Source: Camelimonas fluminis (GTDB lineage Bacteria; Pseudomonadota; Alphaproteobacteria; Rhizobiales; Beijerinckiaceae). Taken from it: DNA of 64,000 nucleotides. Below the pieces are notes generated by a model. It was not told where the DNA came from. It ran no database searches and saw only the letters and a list, made by a program, of their open reading frames with translations. Each line of letters begins with the position of its first letter. The first letter of the stretch is position 1. Where the stretch lies: positions 382,070-446,069 of the forward strand of contig NZ_BNCG01000002.1 of NCBI RefSeq assembly GCF_014656355.1, written 5' to 3'. Below are positions 47,922-59,545 of the stretch, in pieces. The translations under genes were made by a program, and so were the position numbers.

Positions 47922-50900
47922 GCTTCAACCTCTCGGAATGGGCGCTCAGAAGCCGCTCCGTCGTCATTTATCTGATGGTCATCGCCGTCGCCGCGGGCGT
48001 GTTCGCCTTCGAGCGCCTCGGCCGCAACGAGGACCCCGCCTTCGTCATCAAGACCATGGTGGTGTCCGCCGCCTGGCCAGGCGCGACGATGGAGGACATG
48101 CTGACCCAGGTCACCGAGCGTCTTGAGCGCCAGCTTGAGGAAACGCCAGGCCTGGATACGGTCCGCAGCTTCACGCGCCCCGGCGTGACAACCATTTTCG
48201 TTGATCTGAAGCAGTCGACGCCGGCGCGCGACGTGCAGGACACGTGGTATCGCGTCCGCAATCTCGTCACCGACATGCGTCACACGCTGCCAGCCGGCGT
48301 GGTCGGGCCGCTGTTCAATGACCGGTTCGGCGACACGTTCGGCATCATCTACGGCTTCACGTCCGATGGATTTTCGGGTCGCGAACTGCGCGACTATGTG
48401 GAAGCCGCGCGCTCGCGCCTGCTTCAGGTTCCGGACGTTTCGAAGATCGAGATCATCGGCGCCCAGGACGAGCGCATCTTCATCGAGTTCTCCGTCAGGG
48501 AACTGGCCAACCTCGGCATCGACCGCAACGCGTTGTTGGCGGCGCTGCAGAGCCAGAACGTGGTCCGCCCCGCCGGCGCCATCCAGACCCGCAACGAAAC
48601 CATGTCGCTGCGGGTTTCCGGCGCGTTCGGATCGGAAGCCGACCTGCTCAACGTCAACTTCCCGGTGGGCGACCGGATGGTGCGCCTCGCCGACATCGCC
48701 ACCGTGCGGCGCGGCCATGTCGATCCGCCGCAGCCGATGTTCCGCGTCAACGGTCGCGAAGCGATCGGCCTCGGCATCGCCATGCGCGACGGCGGCGACA
48801 TTCTCGCCCTGGGCCAGAACATCAAGAAGGCCATGGCCGGCGTCATCGCCAACCTTCCGATCGGCGTCGAGGCGACGCTGGTGGCTGATCAGGCTGTGAC
48901 GGTGGATCACGCCATCGCCGATTTCATGACCTCGCTCTGGCAGTCCGTCGCCATCATCATGGCGATGAGTTTCCTCAGCCTCGGCGTGCGCCCTGGCCTT
49001 GTGGTGGCGCTCTCCATCCCCCTTACCCTGGCCGTGGTTTTCGCGGTGATGCTGGTGTCCGGCATCGACATGCAGCGCATCTCGCTTGGCGCGCTCATCA
49101 TCGCGCTCGCCCTGCTGGTCGACGACGCCATGACCACCACCGACGCGATGGTGACGCGCCTGGCCGCTGGCGATGAAAAAACCAGCGCCGCGACCTTCGC
49201 CTTCCGCAAATACGCCATGGCGATGCTGGCGGGCACGCTGGTCACCATCGCCGGCTTCCTGCCCATCGGCTTCGCCGCGAGTTCCGCCGGCGAATATACC
49301 TTCTCCCTCTTCGCCGTGGTCAGCATGGCCCTCGTGGCGTCCTGGTTCGTGGCGTTGATCTTCGCGCCGGTGCTGGGCGTCGCCATGCTGAAAGCGCCGG
49401 CGCCTGGCGCGGAGCCCCCAGGCCCTGGCAAGGTGGAGATCCTGTTCCGCAAGCTCCTTTCCGGGGCGATCCGGCTGCGCTGGATCACCATCGGCGTGAC
49501 GCTCGCGCTGTTCGTGCTGTCGCTGCTCGCCCTGCCGCTGGTGCCCCGGCAGTTTTTCCCGGCGTCGGACCGGCCAGAACTGCTTGTTGACCTGACGCTG
49601 CCGCAGAACGCCTCGATCTACGCCAGCAAGGATATGGTCCAACGCTTCGACGCGGCGCTGAAGGACGACCCGGACGTGGCGCGCTGGAGCGCCTATGTGG
49701 GGCGCGGCGCCATCCGCTTCTACCTGCCGCTGAACGCCCAGTTGCCCAACAACTTCTTCAGCCAGGCGGTGATCGTCGCGAAGGACGTGCCGGCGCGCGA
49801 GCGCCTGCAGGCAAAACTGGAGAAGATGCTGGCGCACGACTTCCCCAATGTGGTGGCGCGCGTCTATCCGCTGGAGTTGGGGCCGCCGGTGGGGTGGCCG
49901 GTGCAATATCGCGTCAGCGGTCCGGACATTGCCGAGGTCCGCTCCATCGCCATGAAGGTCGCCCAGACCATCGCCGCCAATCCCCAGACCGACCATGTCA
50001 ACTTCGACTGGATCGAGCCGGCGCGCGAACTGCAGCTGAAAGTGGATCAGGATGAGGCCCGGCGCCTGGGGCTCAGTTCCTCGGCTGTCGCCGCGGCGCT
50101 CAACTCCGTGGTGTCCGGCGCGACTGTGACCCAGGTGCGGGACGATATCTACCTCATCGACGTCGTTGCCCGGGCGCGCGACGCGGAACGGGTTTCGCTC
50201 GAGACGTTGCGCGGCATGCAGGTTGCGCTGCCCGGCGGGCGCACCGCGCCGCTGTCCCAGTTCGTGACCTTCAGCTACGGCCTCGACCAGCCGCTGGTGT
50301 GGCGACGCGACCGCACGCCGACCCTGACAGTCGCCGCCGACGTTCGCCCTGGAACCTTGCCGGAAACGGCGGTCAGCGCCCTGCAACCGTCGATTGAGGC
50401 GCTCGGCAAGAGCCTGCCGGCCGGCTACAGCATCGCCACTGGCGGCGCCGTCGAGGAAAGCGCCAAGTCACAGGCTTCGGTCCTCGCCGTCGTCCCGGTC
50501 ATGCTGCTGGTGATGCTCACCGTGCTCATGGCGCAGTTGCGCAGCTTCCGGCTGCTCGCCATCGTCCTCGTCATCGCGCCGCTCGGCCTGATCGGCGTGG
50601 TCGGCGCGCTGTTGCTGTCCGGCAAGCCGCTCGGCTTCGTGGCGCTGCTCGGCGTTCTCGCCCTGATCGGCATCATCACCAAGAACGCGGTGATCCTCAT
50701 CGGCCAGATCGAGGCCGAGCGAGCCGATGGCAAAAGCGTGGTGGACGCGGCGCTCGACGCCGCCGCCACGCGCTTCCGACCCATCATGCTGACGGCGATC
50801 TCGACAGTGCTCGGCATGATCCCCATCGCGCCAACCGTGTTCTGGGGACCAATGGCCTTCGCCATCATGGGCGGGTTGCTCGTGGCAACCGTGCTGACGC

Positions 50901-51007
50901 TGGTGTTGCTACCCGTGCTGTATGTAACGGTCTTCAACCGGAGCGGGTCGGCGCAGGCCGCGCCCGGCGCGCCGGCTGCAACCACCGCTGTGGGAGTTTC
51001 GGCATGA
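47918..51007 (+). CDS. RND efflux pump inner-membrane subunit
   Basis: A 1029-residue RND transporter with twelve membrane segments and two large periplasmic loops. The proton-relay aspartates are at 402-403 in LALLVDDAM. After them the usual hydrophobic run with Glu-Asn is replaced by TTTDAM, which suggests a subgroup apart from AcrB-like drug pumps. It is flanked by two adaptor genes with ATGA overlaps on both sides. No outer-membrane factor gene is in the window, so TolC or another partner must come from elsewhere. Substrates unknown. Confidence 0.9.
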   Translation: MSFNLSEWALRSRSVVIYLMVIAVAAGVFAFERLGRNEDPAFVIKTMVVSAAWPGATMEDMLTQVTERLERQLEETPGLDTVRSFTRPGVTTIFVDLKQSTPARDVQDTWYRVRNLVTDMRHTLPAGVVGPLFNDRFGDTFGIIYGFTSDGFSGRELRDYVEAARSRLLQVPDVSKIEIIGAQDERIFIEFSVRELANLGIDRNALLAALQSQNVVRPAGAIQTRNETMSLRVSGAFGSEADLLNVNFPVGDRMVRLADIATVRRGHVDPPQPMFRVNGREAIGLGIAMRDGGDILALGQNIKKAMAGVIANLPIGVEATLVADQAVTVDHAIADFMTSLWQSVAIIMAMSFLSLGVRPGLVVALSIPLTLAVVFAVMLVSGIDMQRISLGALIIALALLVDDAMTTTDAMVTRLAAGDEKTSAATFAFRKYAMAMLAGTLVTIAGFLPIGFAASSAGEYTFSLFAVVSMALVASWFVALIFAPVLGVAMLKAPAPGAEPPGPGKVEILFRKLLSGAIRLRWITIGVTLALFVLSLLALPLVPRQFFPASDRPELLVDLTLPQNASIYASKDMVQRFDAALKDDPDVARWSAYVGRGAIRFYLPLNAQLPNNFFSQAVIVAKDVPARERLQAKLEKMLAHDFPNVVARVYPLELGPPVGWPVQYRVSGPDIAEVRSIAMKVAQTIAANPQTDHVNFDWIEPARELQLKVDQDEARRLGLSSSAVAAALNSVVSGATVTQVRDDIYLIDVVARARDAERVSLETLRGMQVALPGGRTAPLSQFVTFSYGLDQPLVWRRDRTPTLTVAADVRPGTLPETAVSALQPSIEALGKSLPAGYSIATGGAVEESAKSQASVLAVVPVMLLVMLTVLMAQLRSFRLLAIVLVIAPLGLIGVVGALLLSGKPLGFVALLGVLALIGIITKNAVILIGQIEAERADGKSVVDAALDAAATRFRPIMLTAISTVLGMIPIAPTVFWGPMAFAIMGGLLVATVLTLVLLPVLYVTVFNRSGSAQAAPGAPAATTAVGVSA

Positions 51008-52158
51008 TCCGGTTTCCAGCCAGGCAGCCCCTTCCCCAACAGCATCTACCCGGACGATCCTCGCCCAAACGCTTCATCAGCGCGACAGCCATGGCCCTGA
51101 TGTTGCCGCTGGTCGCCTGCCAGGAGGCGAAGCCGCCGGCGGCGGAGGGTCGCCCGGTCGGCGTCACCCGGGTGGAAGCGGGCGCGGTTGCCAGCGATGT
51201 GCGGCTGAGCGGCGAAATCCAGGCCGAAAAAAGCGTCGGTCTCGCTTTCCGCATCAACGGCCGCGTCACCGAACGGAGCGTCAATGTGGGCGACCGGGTC
51301 ACCGCCGGCCAGGTGGTCGCCCGCCTCGATCCGACGCTTGAGCGCAACGAACTGACAGCGGCCCAGGCGGCGCTGCAAGCGGCGCGCGGCGAGCTCAACA
51401 CCGCGCGCAATACATTCGCGCGTCAGGATCGTCTGATGACGCAGGGCTTCACTACCCGGCCCCGCTTCGACCAGGCGCTAAGGGCCCAGGAGACCGCGCA
51501 GGCCGCCGTGGAGAACGCCGAGGCGCGGGTGGAGCTGGCGCGGGACAGGCTGGCCTTCACAGAATTGCGCGCCGGCGTTTCGGGCATTGTGACGGCGCGC
51601 TCCATCGAACCTGGCGAGGTGGTGCAACCGGGGCAGGTCGTGATCACCATGGCGCGGGAAGAAGGGCGTGACGCCGTCTTCCAGGTTCCGGCCCGGCTGC
51701 TGGAGGATCACGCGGGAACATATCGGGTTCGCGTCGCCCTTGCCGACAACCCGGCGGTGACAGCCGCCGGAACGGTGCGCGAGGTCGCCACGCAGGCTGA
51801 CCCCGGCACCCGCGCCTTCCCGGTGAAGGTCAGCCTGATCAATCCGCCGGAGGCCATGCGTCTGGGCTCGACCGTGACAGGCGTGCTGGAAATCAGCACG
51901 CCGGCGATCATCTCGATCCCGGCAGGCGCTCTCACCCAGCAGGGATCGACGCCTGCGGTGTGGGTGGTCGATCCGGCGACCTCGACGGTTTCCCTGCGGA
52001 ATATCGACGTTCTGCGCTTCGATCCGGACCGGGTGATCGTCGTCCATGGGCTGGAGCCGGGCGACCTCGTCGTCACGGCGGGGATTCAGGCGTTGCATCC
52101 TGGCCAGCGCGTGCGGCAGTTGCCAACCCCGGCCGGCGCGAGCGCTGGCCCGGCTTGA
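51004..52158 (+). CDS. RND efflux periplasmic adaptor (MFP), second
   Basis: A 384-residue adaptor with its own lipoprotein signal (MALMLPLVAC), the same domains as the first (LSGEIQAEKSVGLAFRINGR, coiled coil ~100-170) and clear sequence similarity to it (RVTERSVNVGDRVTAGQVVARLDP against RMAERHAGVGATVREGDVVARLDP, quoted here only in part: GDVVARLDP and GQVVARLDP). Two adaptors for one pump recall TriABC, where both are needed. It overlaps the pump gene as ATGA. Confidence 0.88.
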   Translation: MIRFPARQPLPQQHLPGRSSPKRFISATAMALMLPLVACQEAKPPAAEGRPVGVTRVEAGAVASDVRLSGEIQAEKSVGLAFRINGRVTERSVNVGDRVTAGQVVARLDPTLERNELTAAQAALQAARGELNTARNTFARQDRLMTQGFTTRPRFDQALRAQETAQAAVENAEARVELARDRLAFTELRAGVSGIVTARSIEPGEVVQPGQVVITMAREEGRDAVFQVPARLLEDHAGTYRVRVALADNPAVTAAGTVREVATQADPGTRAFPVKVSLINPPEAMRLGSTVTGVLEISTPAIISIPAGALTQQGSTPAVWVVDPATSTVSLRNIDVLRFDPDRVIVVHGLEPGDLVVTAGIQALHPGQRVRQLPTPAGASAGPA

Positions 52159-52290
52159 CCCGCGGCCCTGTTTCAGGCCGCTGGCTCGCCAAAGCCATTC
52201 AAAGTCAGCAGCAAAGTCCTGCAAATATTTAAAAACATCGCGCTGCAGGACCGACTGGGGTTAAGCCGGTCACAGCGATTGGGGGGTAGC

Positions 52291-52854
52291 ATGACGAATG
52301 GACAGGCAAGAAGCGTCCTTGCGCAGGGCGCAGCGGCGCGATCCCGCTGGATCTGGTTCCTGTGTCTCGGGTTTGCCCTGATCGCGGGCGGCGTTCTGGC
52401 CATCATGCTTCCCGTGCTCTCCACCCTCGCCGCCAGCCTTGTGCTGGGTCTGGTGCTGGCGGGCGTCGGCCTGTTCCAGATCATCCAGTCATTTCAGGTC
52501 ACCGGCTGGGCCGGGTTCGTGTGGCATCTGCTGGTTGGCGTGATCCAGCTTGTCGGCGGCGCGCTCATCTATCTCAATCCACTCGCCGGAGCGATCGCCA
52601 TCACCGCGCTGATCGCGATCGTGCTCCTGGCTCAGGGACTGTCGCAGATCGTGCTGGCGCTGCGCCTGCGGCCAGCCTCGGGATGGGGTTGGTTGTTGCT
52701 GTCGGGCGTCATCGCACTGCTCGCCAGCGCCGCGTTGCTGGCGAAATTCCGTTACACCAGCATCTACACGCCGGGCACCATCGCCGGCATCTCGCTGCTG
52801 TTCGCCGGATGCGCCTACCTCGCCATTGCGGTTACTGCCCGGCGCATCGGCTGA
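52291..52854 (+). CDS. HdeD/DUF308 family membrane protein
   Basis: A 187-residue protein with six predicted membrane helices in three pairs (e.g. ALIAGGVLAIMLPVLSTLAAS, abbreviated: AGGVLAIMLPVLSTL). HdeD-type proteins are known from the acid-resistance region of E. coli; the mechanism is unclear. ATG 52291 follows GGGGGG. It lies 132 bp after the RND operon and 13 bp before the hydrolase gene, so it may be cotranscribed with the latter. Confidence 0.8.
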   Translation: MTNGQARSVLAQGAAARSRWIWFLCLGFALIAGGVLAIMLPVLSTLAASLVLGLVLAGVGLFQIIQSFQVTGWAGFVWHLLVGVIQLVGGALIYLNPLAGAIAITALIAIVLLAQGLSQIVLALRLRPASGWGWLLLSGVIALLASAALLAKFRYTSIYTPGTIAGISLLFAGCAYLAIAVTARRIG

Positions 52855-52867
52855 CCGGACGCACGCC

Positions 52868-54418
52868 ATGAAACGGACCCTGTGGGCGCGCCTCCTCAAA
52901 TACGCCAGGCGCGCCGTCGTGCTCGCCGGCGTGGTCGTGGCCACCTTGCTGGGCGCACGGGCGCTCGACGCCTGGCGCAGTGAACCGCTGAAGCCCTGGC
53001 ATACATTCGCGCCGGAGGAGCTGTCGCGCGACGAACTTGAGCACGCGACCTGGGAACGTTATCTGGCCGCCGAGCAGCGGATTTTCACGGAGGTTCGCGC
53101 AAAGGTTTCAGACAGGCTGACGCCCGAACTGCGCGCCGGGCTCAACCGTTACGCCCCCGGAAGCCGTGTGTATCCAGGCAACTTCGCCACCGACTGGAAC
53201 CGCTCGATCATCCTTGAGCCGGATGGCGCCCCGCGCGGCGCGGCCGTATTCCTGCACGGCCTCACCGACGCGCCCTACAGCCTGCGCCATATCGCCCGGC
53301 GCTACCGCGACGCGGGTTTCCTCGCCGTCCTGATCCGCATGCCCGGGCATGGCGCGACGCCAGGCGGCCTCACCGGCGTAGAGTGGGAGGACTGGCTCGC
53401 CGCGACGCATCTCGCCGTGCGGGAGGCCCGCAAACGCAGCGGGCCCGACAAACCGCTGCACGTCATCGGCTATTCCAATGGCGGCGCGCTGGCGCTGATG
53501 TACGCCATGGACGCCATGGACAACGCCGCGCTGGCGAGGCCGGACCGCCTGGTGCTGCTGTCGCCGATGGTCGGCGTCACCGCCTTCGCCCGCTTCGCCG
53601 GGCTGGCGGGATTGCCCGCCATCTTCCCGCCCTTCGCCAAGAGCGCCTGGCTGGGCGTCCAGCCGGAATTCAACCCGTTCAAATTCAATTCGTTTCCGGT
53701 CAACGCCGCGCGCCAGTCGCATTTGCTGACCAGCGCCCTGCAGCAGCGTTTGCTGGCGCATGCCCGCGATAACCGCTGGCAAGGCATGCCGCCGGTACTG
53801 ACCTTCCAGTCGACCGTCGACGCCACCGTGTCGTCGCAGGCGGTCACCGACGCGCTGTACGCCCTGCTGCCCGCCAATGGCAGCGAGCTTGTGCTGTTCG
53901 ACATCAACCGCTCGCCGCACTTCACGCCCCTGTTCCGCCCCGGCCTTGCCGCCGGGTCGGAACGGATCAGGGCAGGCAGTCCGCGCCGGTTCCGTCTGGA
54001 CGTCATCACCGCCGCTGAATCGGGAGCCGCGGTCGCCCACGTCACCGAAGCGGGCGCCGCGACGGAGAGGACGGAGGAACTCGGGCTGTCCTGGCCGCGC
54101 GACGTGTTTTCCCTCTCGCATGTGGCGCTGCCGTTCCCGATGCAGGACGGGCTTTATGGCCTGACCCCCGATCCGGCGGACGATTTCGGCGTCACCCTGG
54201 GCGCCCTTGCAATCCGCGGTGAGCGCGGCGCGCTGGTCGTCGGCATGGACTCCTTGCTGCGCATGTCCTCCAATCCATTTTATCCCTACGTGATCAACCG
54301 CATCATGGCCAACGTCGGCCAGGGCGGCGGCGCCGGTCAGGGCGGAACTGGTCAGGGCGAGGTCAGCCAGGGGCGCGCCAGCCAGGGCGACGCCAGGAAT
54401 GACAAGGCGGGGCGCTGA
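52868..54418 (+). CDS. Membrane-anchored alpha/beta hydrolase with repeat tail
   Basis: A 516-residue protein with an N-terminal membrane anchor (AVVLAGVVVATLLGARAL) and an alpha/beta hydrolase domain. It has the oxyanion segment FLHGLTDAPYS, the nucleophile elbow GYSNGG (Ser203) and a plausible acid and histidine (STVDATVS, RSPHFTPLF). The last ~35 residues are a low-complexity tail of five QG-type pentapeptides. Substrate unknown; lipase- or esterase-like activity is likely. It follows the HdeD-like gene by 13 bp. Confidence 0.82.
   Translation: MKRTLWARLLKYARRAVVLAGVVVATLLGARALDAWRSEPLKPWHTFAPEELSRDELEHATWERYLAAEQRIFTEVRAKVSDRLTPELRAGLNRYAPGSRVYPGNFATDWNRSIILEPDGAPRGAAVFLHGLTDAPYSLRHIARRYRDAGFLAVLIRMPGHGATPGGLTGVEWEDWLAATHLAVREARKRSGPDKPLHVIGYSNGGALALMYAMDAMDNAALARPDRLVLLSPMVGVTAFARFAGLAGLPAIFPPFAKSAWLGVQPEFNPFKFNSFPVNAARQSHLLTSALQQRLLAHARDNRWQGMPPVLTFQSTVDATVSSQAVTDALYALLPANGSELVLFDINRSPHFTPLFRPGLAAGSERIRAGSPRRFRLDVITAAESGAAVAHVTEAGAATERTEELGLSWPRDVFSLSHVALPFPMQDGLYGLTPDPADDFGVTLGALAIRGERGALVVGMDSLLRMSSNPFYPYVINRIMANVGQGGGAGQGGTGQGEVSQGRASQGDARNDKAGR
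54317..54394. repeat. 15-bp coding tandem repeat, five copies
   Basis: At the 3' end of the hydrolase gene, units encoding (G/S)QGxx are arranged in frame: one of 18 bp (54317-54334), then four of 15 bp (54335-54349, 54350-54364, 54365-54379, 54380-54394). The repeat produces the flexible C-terminal tail. Confidence 0.85.
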
Positions 54419-54725
54419 CCCGCAGCGCCGACCCGGCTTTCATAAAACGCCAAGATGTTCCGGTCATGATCGGGCGCGCTTTCCTGATGTTGCAGGCAGG
54501 AAACGGCGGCGGGTTTTCATGACATCGCATCCGGCGGTGGTTTGACGAAAGCCACGGGTCGTTTCATAGAACTGTTACAGGCAGCGCATGACAGGCGCTC
54601 GCATCCAGGCAGACCGCCGCCCCGGCGAGGCCTGACCGGGCTCCCGTCATATCCGTCTGTTTTGGCGCATTGTTCCGACGCGCAGGCATATCTGCGCCGC
54701 CGGAAAATGCTACAGGTGCGCATCC
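54419..54725. other. Upstream region of rel
   Basis: 307 bp between the hydrolase and rel genes. No coding frame recognised. A possible promoter lies at 54542-54570. Confidence 0.4.
54542..54570 (+). promoter_or_regulatory. Possible promoter of rel
   Basis: TTGACG (54542-54547) and CATAGA (54565-54570) with a 17-bp spacer. The -35 is good, the -10 is only moderate. It would give a leader of about 150 nt. Confidence 0.35.
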
Positions 54726-57080
<2,355 letters not shown>

Positions 57081-57112
57081 GCCGCCGTCGCCCAAACACC
57101 AGTGCAAGGCCC

Positions 57113-57733
57113 ATGACCCAGCAAGACACTTCTACCCAGGAAGACGCCCGGACCCAGGAAGAAACCCTAGCGGAATTCCGCGACGCCGGCGCCTTGCTGG
57201 AAGGCCACTTCATTCTGTCTTCGGGGCGGCGCAGCCCGGTGTTCATCCAGAAGATGTTCATCTTCCAGGACCCGGTGCGCACCGAGCGCGTCTGCAAGGC
57301 GCTGGCCCGCAAGGCCGAGGCGGCGTTCGGCAAGATCGACGTGGTGGTTTCGCCGGCGGTGGGCGGCATCGTGCCCGGCTATGAAACCGCGCGGCACCTG
57401 GGCGCCAGGGCGATCTTTGTCGAGCGGGTCGAGGGCCAGTTTGAACTGCGCCGCGGCTTCGAGATTCCGGCTGACGCGCGCGTGCTGATGGTGGAGGACA
57501 TCATCACCACGGGCCTTTCCTCGCGCGAATGTCTGGCGGCCATCGCCCGCTATTCGGCCAATGTGGTGGGCGCCGCCTGCCTGATCGACCGCTCCGGCGG
57601 CAAGGTCGACATCGGCGCGCCGCTGATCTCACTGGCCGCGGTCAACGTACCGGACTATGCGGCGGACCAGTTGCCGCCGGAACTCGCGGCGATCCCGGCG
57701 ATCAAGCCCGGAAGCCGCGGCCTCGCCAGCTGA
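57113..57733 (+). CDS. pyrE: Orotate phosphoribosyltransferase
   Basis: PyrE converts orotate and PRPP to OMP in pyrimidine synthesis. The 206-residue protein has [24 protein letters not shown] and the PRPP-binding [14 protein letters not shown]. It starts 32 bp after rel on the same strand, a common alphaproteobacterial pairing. The genes often found next (acpS, lepB, rnc, era) do not follow here. Confidence 0.95.
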   Translation: MTQQDTSTQEDARTQEETLAEFRDAGALLEGHFILSSGRRSPVFIQKMFIFQDPVRTERVCKALARKAEAAFGKIDVVVSPAVGGIVPGYETARHLGARAIFVERVEGQFELRRGFEIPADARVLMVEDIITTGLSSRECLAAIARYSANVVGAACLIDRSGGKVDIGAPLISLAAVNVPDYAADQLPPELAAIPAIKPGSRGLAS

Positions 57734-58041
57734 ACCAGCCGGCGGCCCCGGGCTCCACCCCATCTGAAGCTCCCTGTATTGGAAACGGGGGCGCCGCGCC
57801 GGCGCCTCCGCATGACGGCGCCTGCCCCCGGGCGCGCCGTCTGGCGGGCGGTCCGCCGGCAGCGACCTGATCCGGCCCGAAATACCGGAGGATCATTGCC
57901 CCTGCCGCGTCGAACTGACTATCGAAGACAATTGTAGACAAGGCGCTTTTCGTTTAGTGTCCGGTACAACCTTCCGATACTTCACGATTTCATTTCACCT
58001 CCGGAGCGACGACAGTCCCCCGGCAATTCATTTGAGGCGCC
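57734..58041. other. Gap between pyrE and the NYN-domain gene
   Basis: 308 bp. A GC-rich stem near 57787-57808 follows pyrE but lacks a T-run. TTGTAG and TAGTGT with 17 bp between, near 57936-57958, could be a weak promoter for the next gene. No gene recognised. Confidence 0.35.
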
Positions 58042-58677
58042 ATGACCAGCCGCGACCGCATTGCGTTGTTTATTGACGGCGCAAACCTCCACGCCACCGC
58101 CCGCAATCTTGGTTTTGAGATTGATTACAAACGACTTTTGAAAGAATTCAACGCTCAGGGCATCCTGGTTCGCGCCTACTACTATACCGCGATGATCGAC
58201 GACCAGGAGTACTCCTCGTTGCGCCCGCTGGTCGACTGGCTCGATTACAACGGTTTTCGCGTGGTCACCAAGCCGGCCAAAGAATTCATCGACGCAGCCG
58301 GTCGCCGCAAGGTCAAGGGCAACATGGACATCGAGCTGGCCATCGACGCCCTCGACATGGCGCCCTACCTCGACCGGGTCGTGCTGTTTTCAGGCGACGG
58401 CGATTTCCGCTCCCTGGTCAATGCCTTGCAACGTCGCGGACTTCGCGTCACGGTCATTTCCTCGATTGTGACCCAGCCGCCCATGGTGGCGGATGAGCTG
58501 CGCCGTCAGGCCGATGAGTTCATAGATCTGGCCAATCTTGCCTCGCGTGTTGGTCGGGACATTGCGGAGCGGTCTCCGCGCGACAGGTCGCCAGAAGGTC
58601 GGAGCGACGAGCGCCCGCGTAATCTGCAGAGCCGCTATGGCATTCGCCAGAACGGCGATGAGGAAGTCGGGCCGTAA
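58042..58677 (+). CDS. NYN domain (LabA-like, PIN-fold) protein
   Basis: A 211-residue protein with the NYN/PIN-like nuclease fold. The conserved acidic residues are in FIDGANLH, GNMDIELAIDA and FSGDGDF, which could bind a metal for RNA cleavage. A basic, disordered C-terminal tail (ERSPRDRSPEGRSDERPR) may contact RNA. GAGG stands upstream of ATG 58042. Members of the family are often found near rpoZ, rel or smpB in alphaproteobacteria, consistent with a role in RNA turnover. Confidence 0.88.
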   Translation: MTSRDRIALFIDGANLHATARNLGFEIDYKRLLKEFNAQGILVRAYYYTAMIDDQEYSSLRPLVDWLDYNGFRVVTKPAKEFIDAAGRRKVKGNMDIELAIDALDMAPYLDRVVLFSGDGDFRSLVNALQRRGLRVTVISSIVTQPPMVADELRRQADEFIDLANLASRVGRDIAERSPRDRSPEGRSDERPRNLQSRYGIRQNGDEEVGP

Positions 58678-59069
58678 GCACGCCAGGCTTCCTGCCACTG
58701 ACGTTGCTCCCCGATGAAACGGACGCCGCTTCACAAAGGAACACGACATATAAATCTGGGTATCAGAAATAAATTTAGGCCCTGACTGGCGGAAGTTCCG
58801 TCAGCCAGGGCATGCTTTTATTTATAGCTTTGGCTTTCCCTGGACGCCGCAACTGCTTCGCATCGGAATGGGCATCGCTGCAACCGGGGCAGTTGACGGC
58901 GATCCGGATTTGGCAGCCGCCGAACGGCTCCGCAGATCCGGCAAATCACCCTCACGCGCATCGCCTGTGGACGGATCGGGGATGGCGCCTGCGTCACATC
59001 AAGGGCAATCTTCGTAGACGCGCGCGCCCGGCGAAGCCGCGCCATTGCGCCGGCGCACGCCGGCAGCCG
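58678..59069. other. Convergent gap between NYN gene and smpB
   Basis: 392 bp with a T-rich hairpin near 58779-58822 and no convincing gene. A minus-strand frame around 58818-59045 contains CRICG and is discussed under rejected items. Confidence 0.4.
58779..58822 (+). terminator. Probable terminator of the NYN-domain gene
   Basis: A long imperfect stem, CCCTGACTGGCGGAA against TTCCGTCAGCCAGGG, with two mismatched positions, followed by CATGCTTTTATTTATAG on the plus strand. It starts about 100 bp after the stop. Confidence 0.55.
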
Positions 59070-59543
59070 TCATCCCTTGTCCCGCAAAAGCCGCCCCTTC
59101 TCCCGGTCCCACTCCCGTTTCTTGACCGTTTCGCGCTTGTCGGCCGCGTTCTTGCCCCGGGCGAGCGCCAGCTCGACCTTGGCCCGCCCCCGGTCGTTGA
59201 AATAAACGCGCAGCGGCACGATGGTGAAACCGTCGCGCTGCACGGCGCCAATCATCTTGCCGATCTGGCGGGCGTGCAGCAGCAGGCGGCGCGGCCGTTT
59301 CGGCTCGTGATTGAACCGGTTGGCCTGCAGATACTCGGGAATGTAAGCGTTGAACAGAAACAGCTCATTGCCGGAAGGGCCAGCGTAGGATTCGCCAATC
59401 GTCGCCTTGCCGGTGCGCAGCGATTTCACTTCTGTGCCAGTCAACGCAATGCCCGCCTCGACCGTTTCAACGATTTCGTAGTTGAAACGGGCCTTGCGAT
59501 TGTCTGCAACAATCTTCCGGTCGTCCTTCTTGGCAGCCGCCAT
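59070..59543 (-). CDS. smpB: SsrA-binding protein
   Basis: SmpB brings tmRNA to stalled ribosomes in trans-translation. The 157-residue protein has [32 protein letters not shown] and the basic C-terminal tail ([17 protein letters not shown]) that enters the mRNA channel. It starts 2 bp after the dapA stop, so the pair is translationally coupled. The tmRNA gene was not seen in the window. Confidence 0.96.
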   Translation of the reverse strand: MAAAKKDDRKIVADNRKARFNYEIVETVEAGIALTGTEVKSLRTGKATIGESYAGPSGNELFLFNAYIPEYLQANRFNHEPKRPRRLLLHARQIGKMIGAVQRDGFTIVPLRVYFNDRGRAKVELALARGKNAADKRETVKKREWDREKGRLLRDKG

Positions 59544-59545
59544 GC

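Noticed and set aside
47885..50386. Long minus-strand frame opposite the RND pump gene
   Set aside because: Antisense shadow with no family resemblance.
58818..59045. Minus-strand frame with CRICG and RCPFRC, possibly a zinc ribbon
   Set aside because: The cysteine spacing is only suggestive, a second CPGC motif lies in another frame, and there is no ribosome-binding site. It could be a frameshifted remnant, but the support is too thin.
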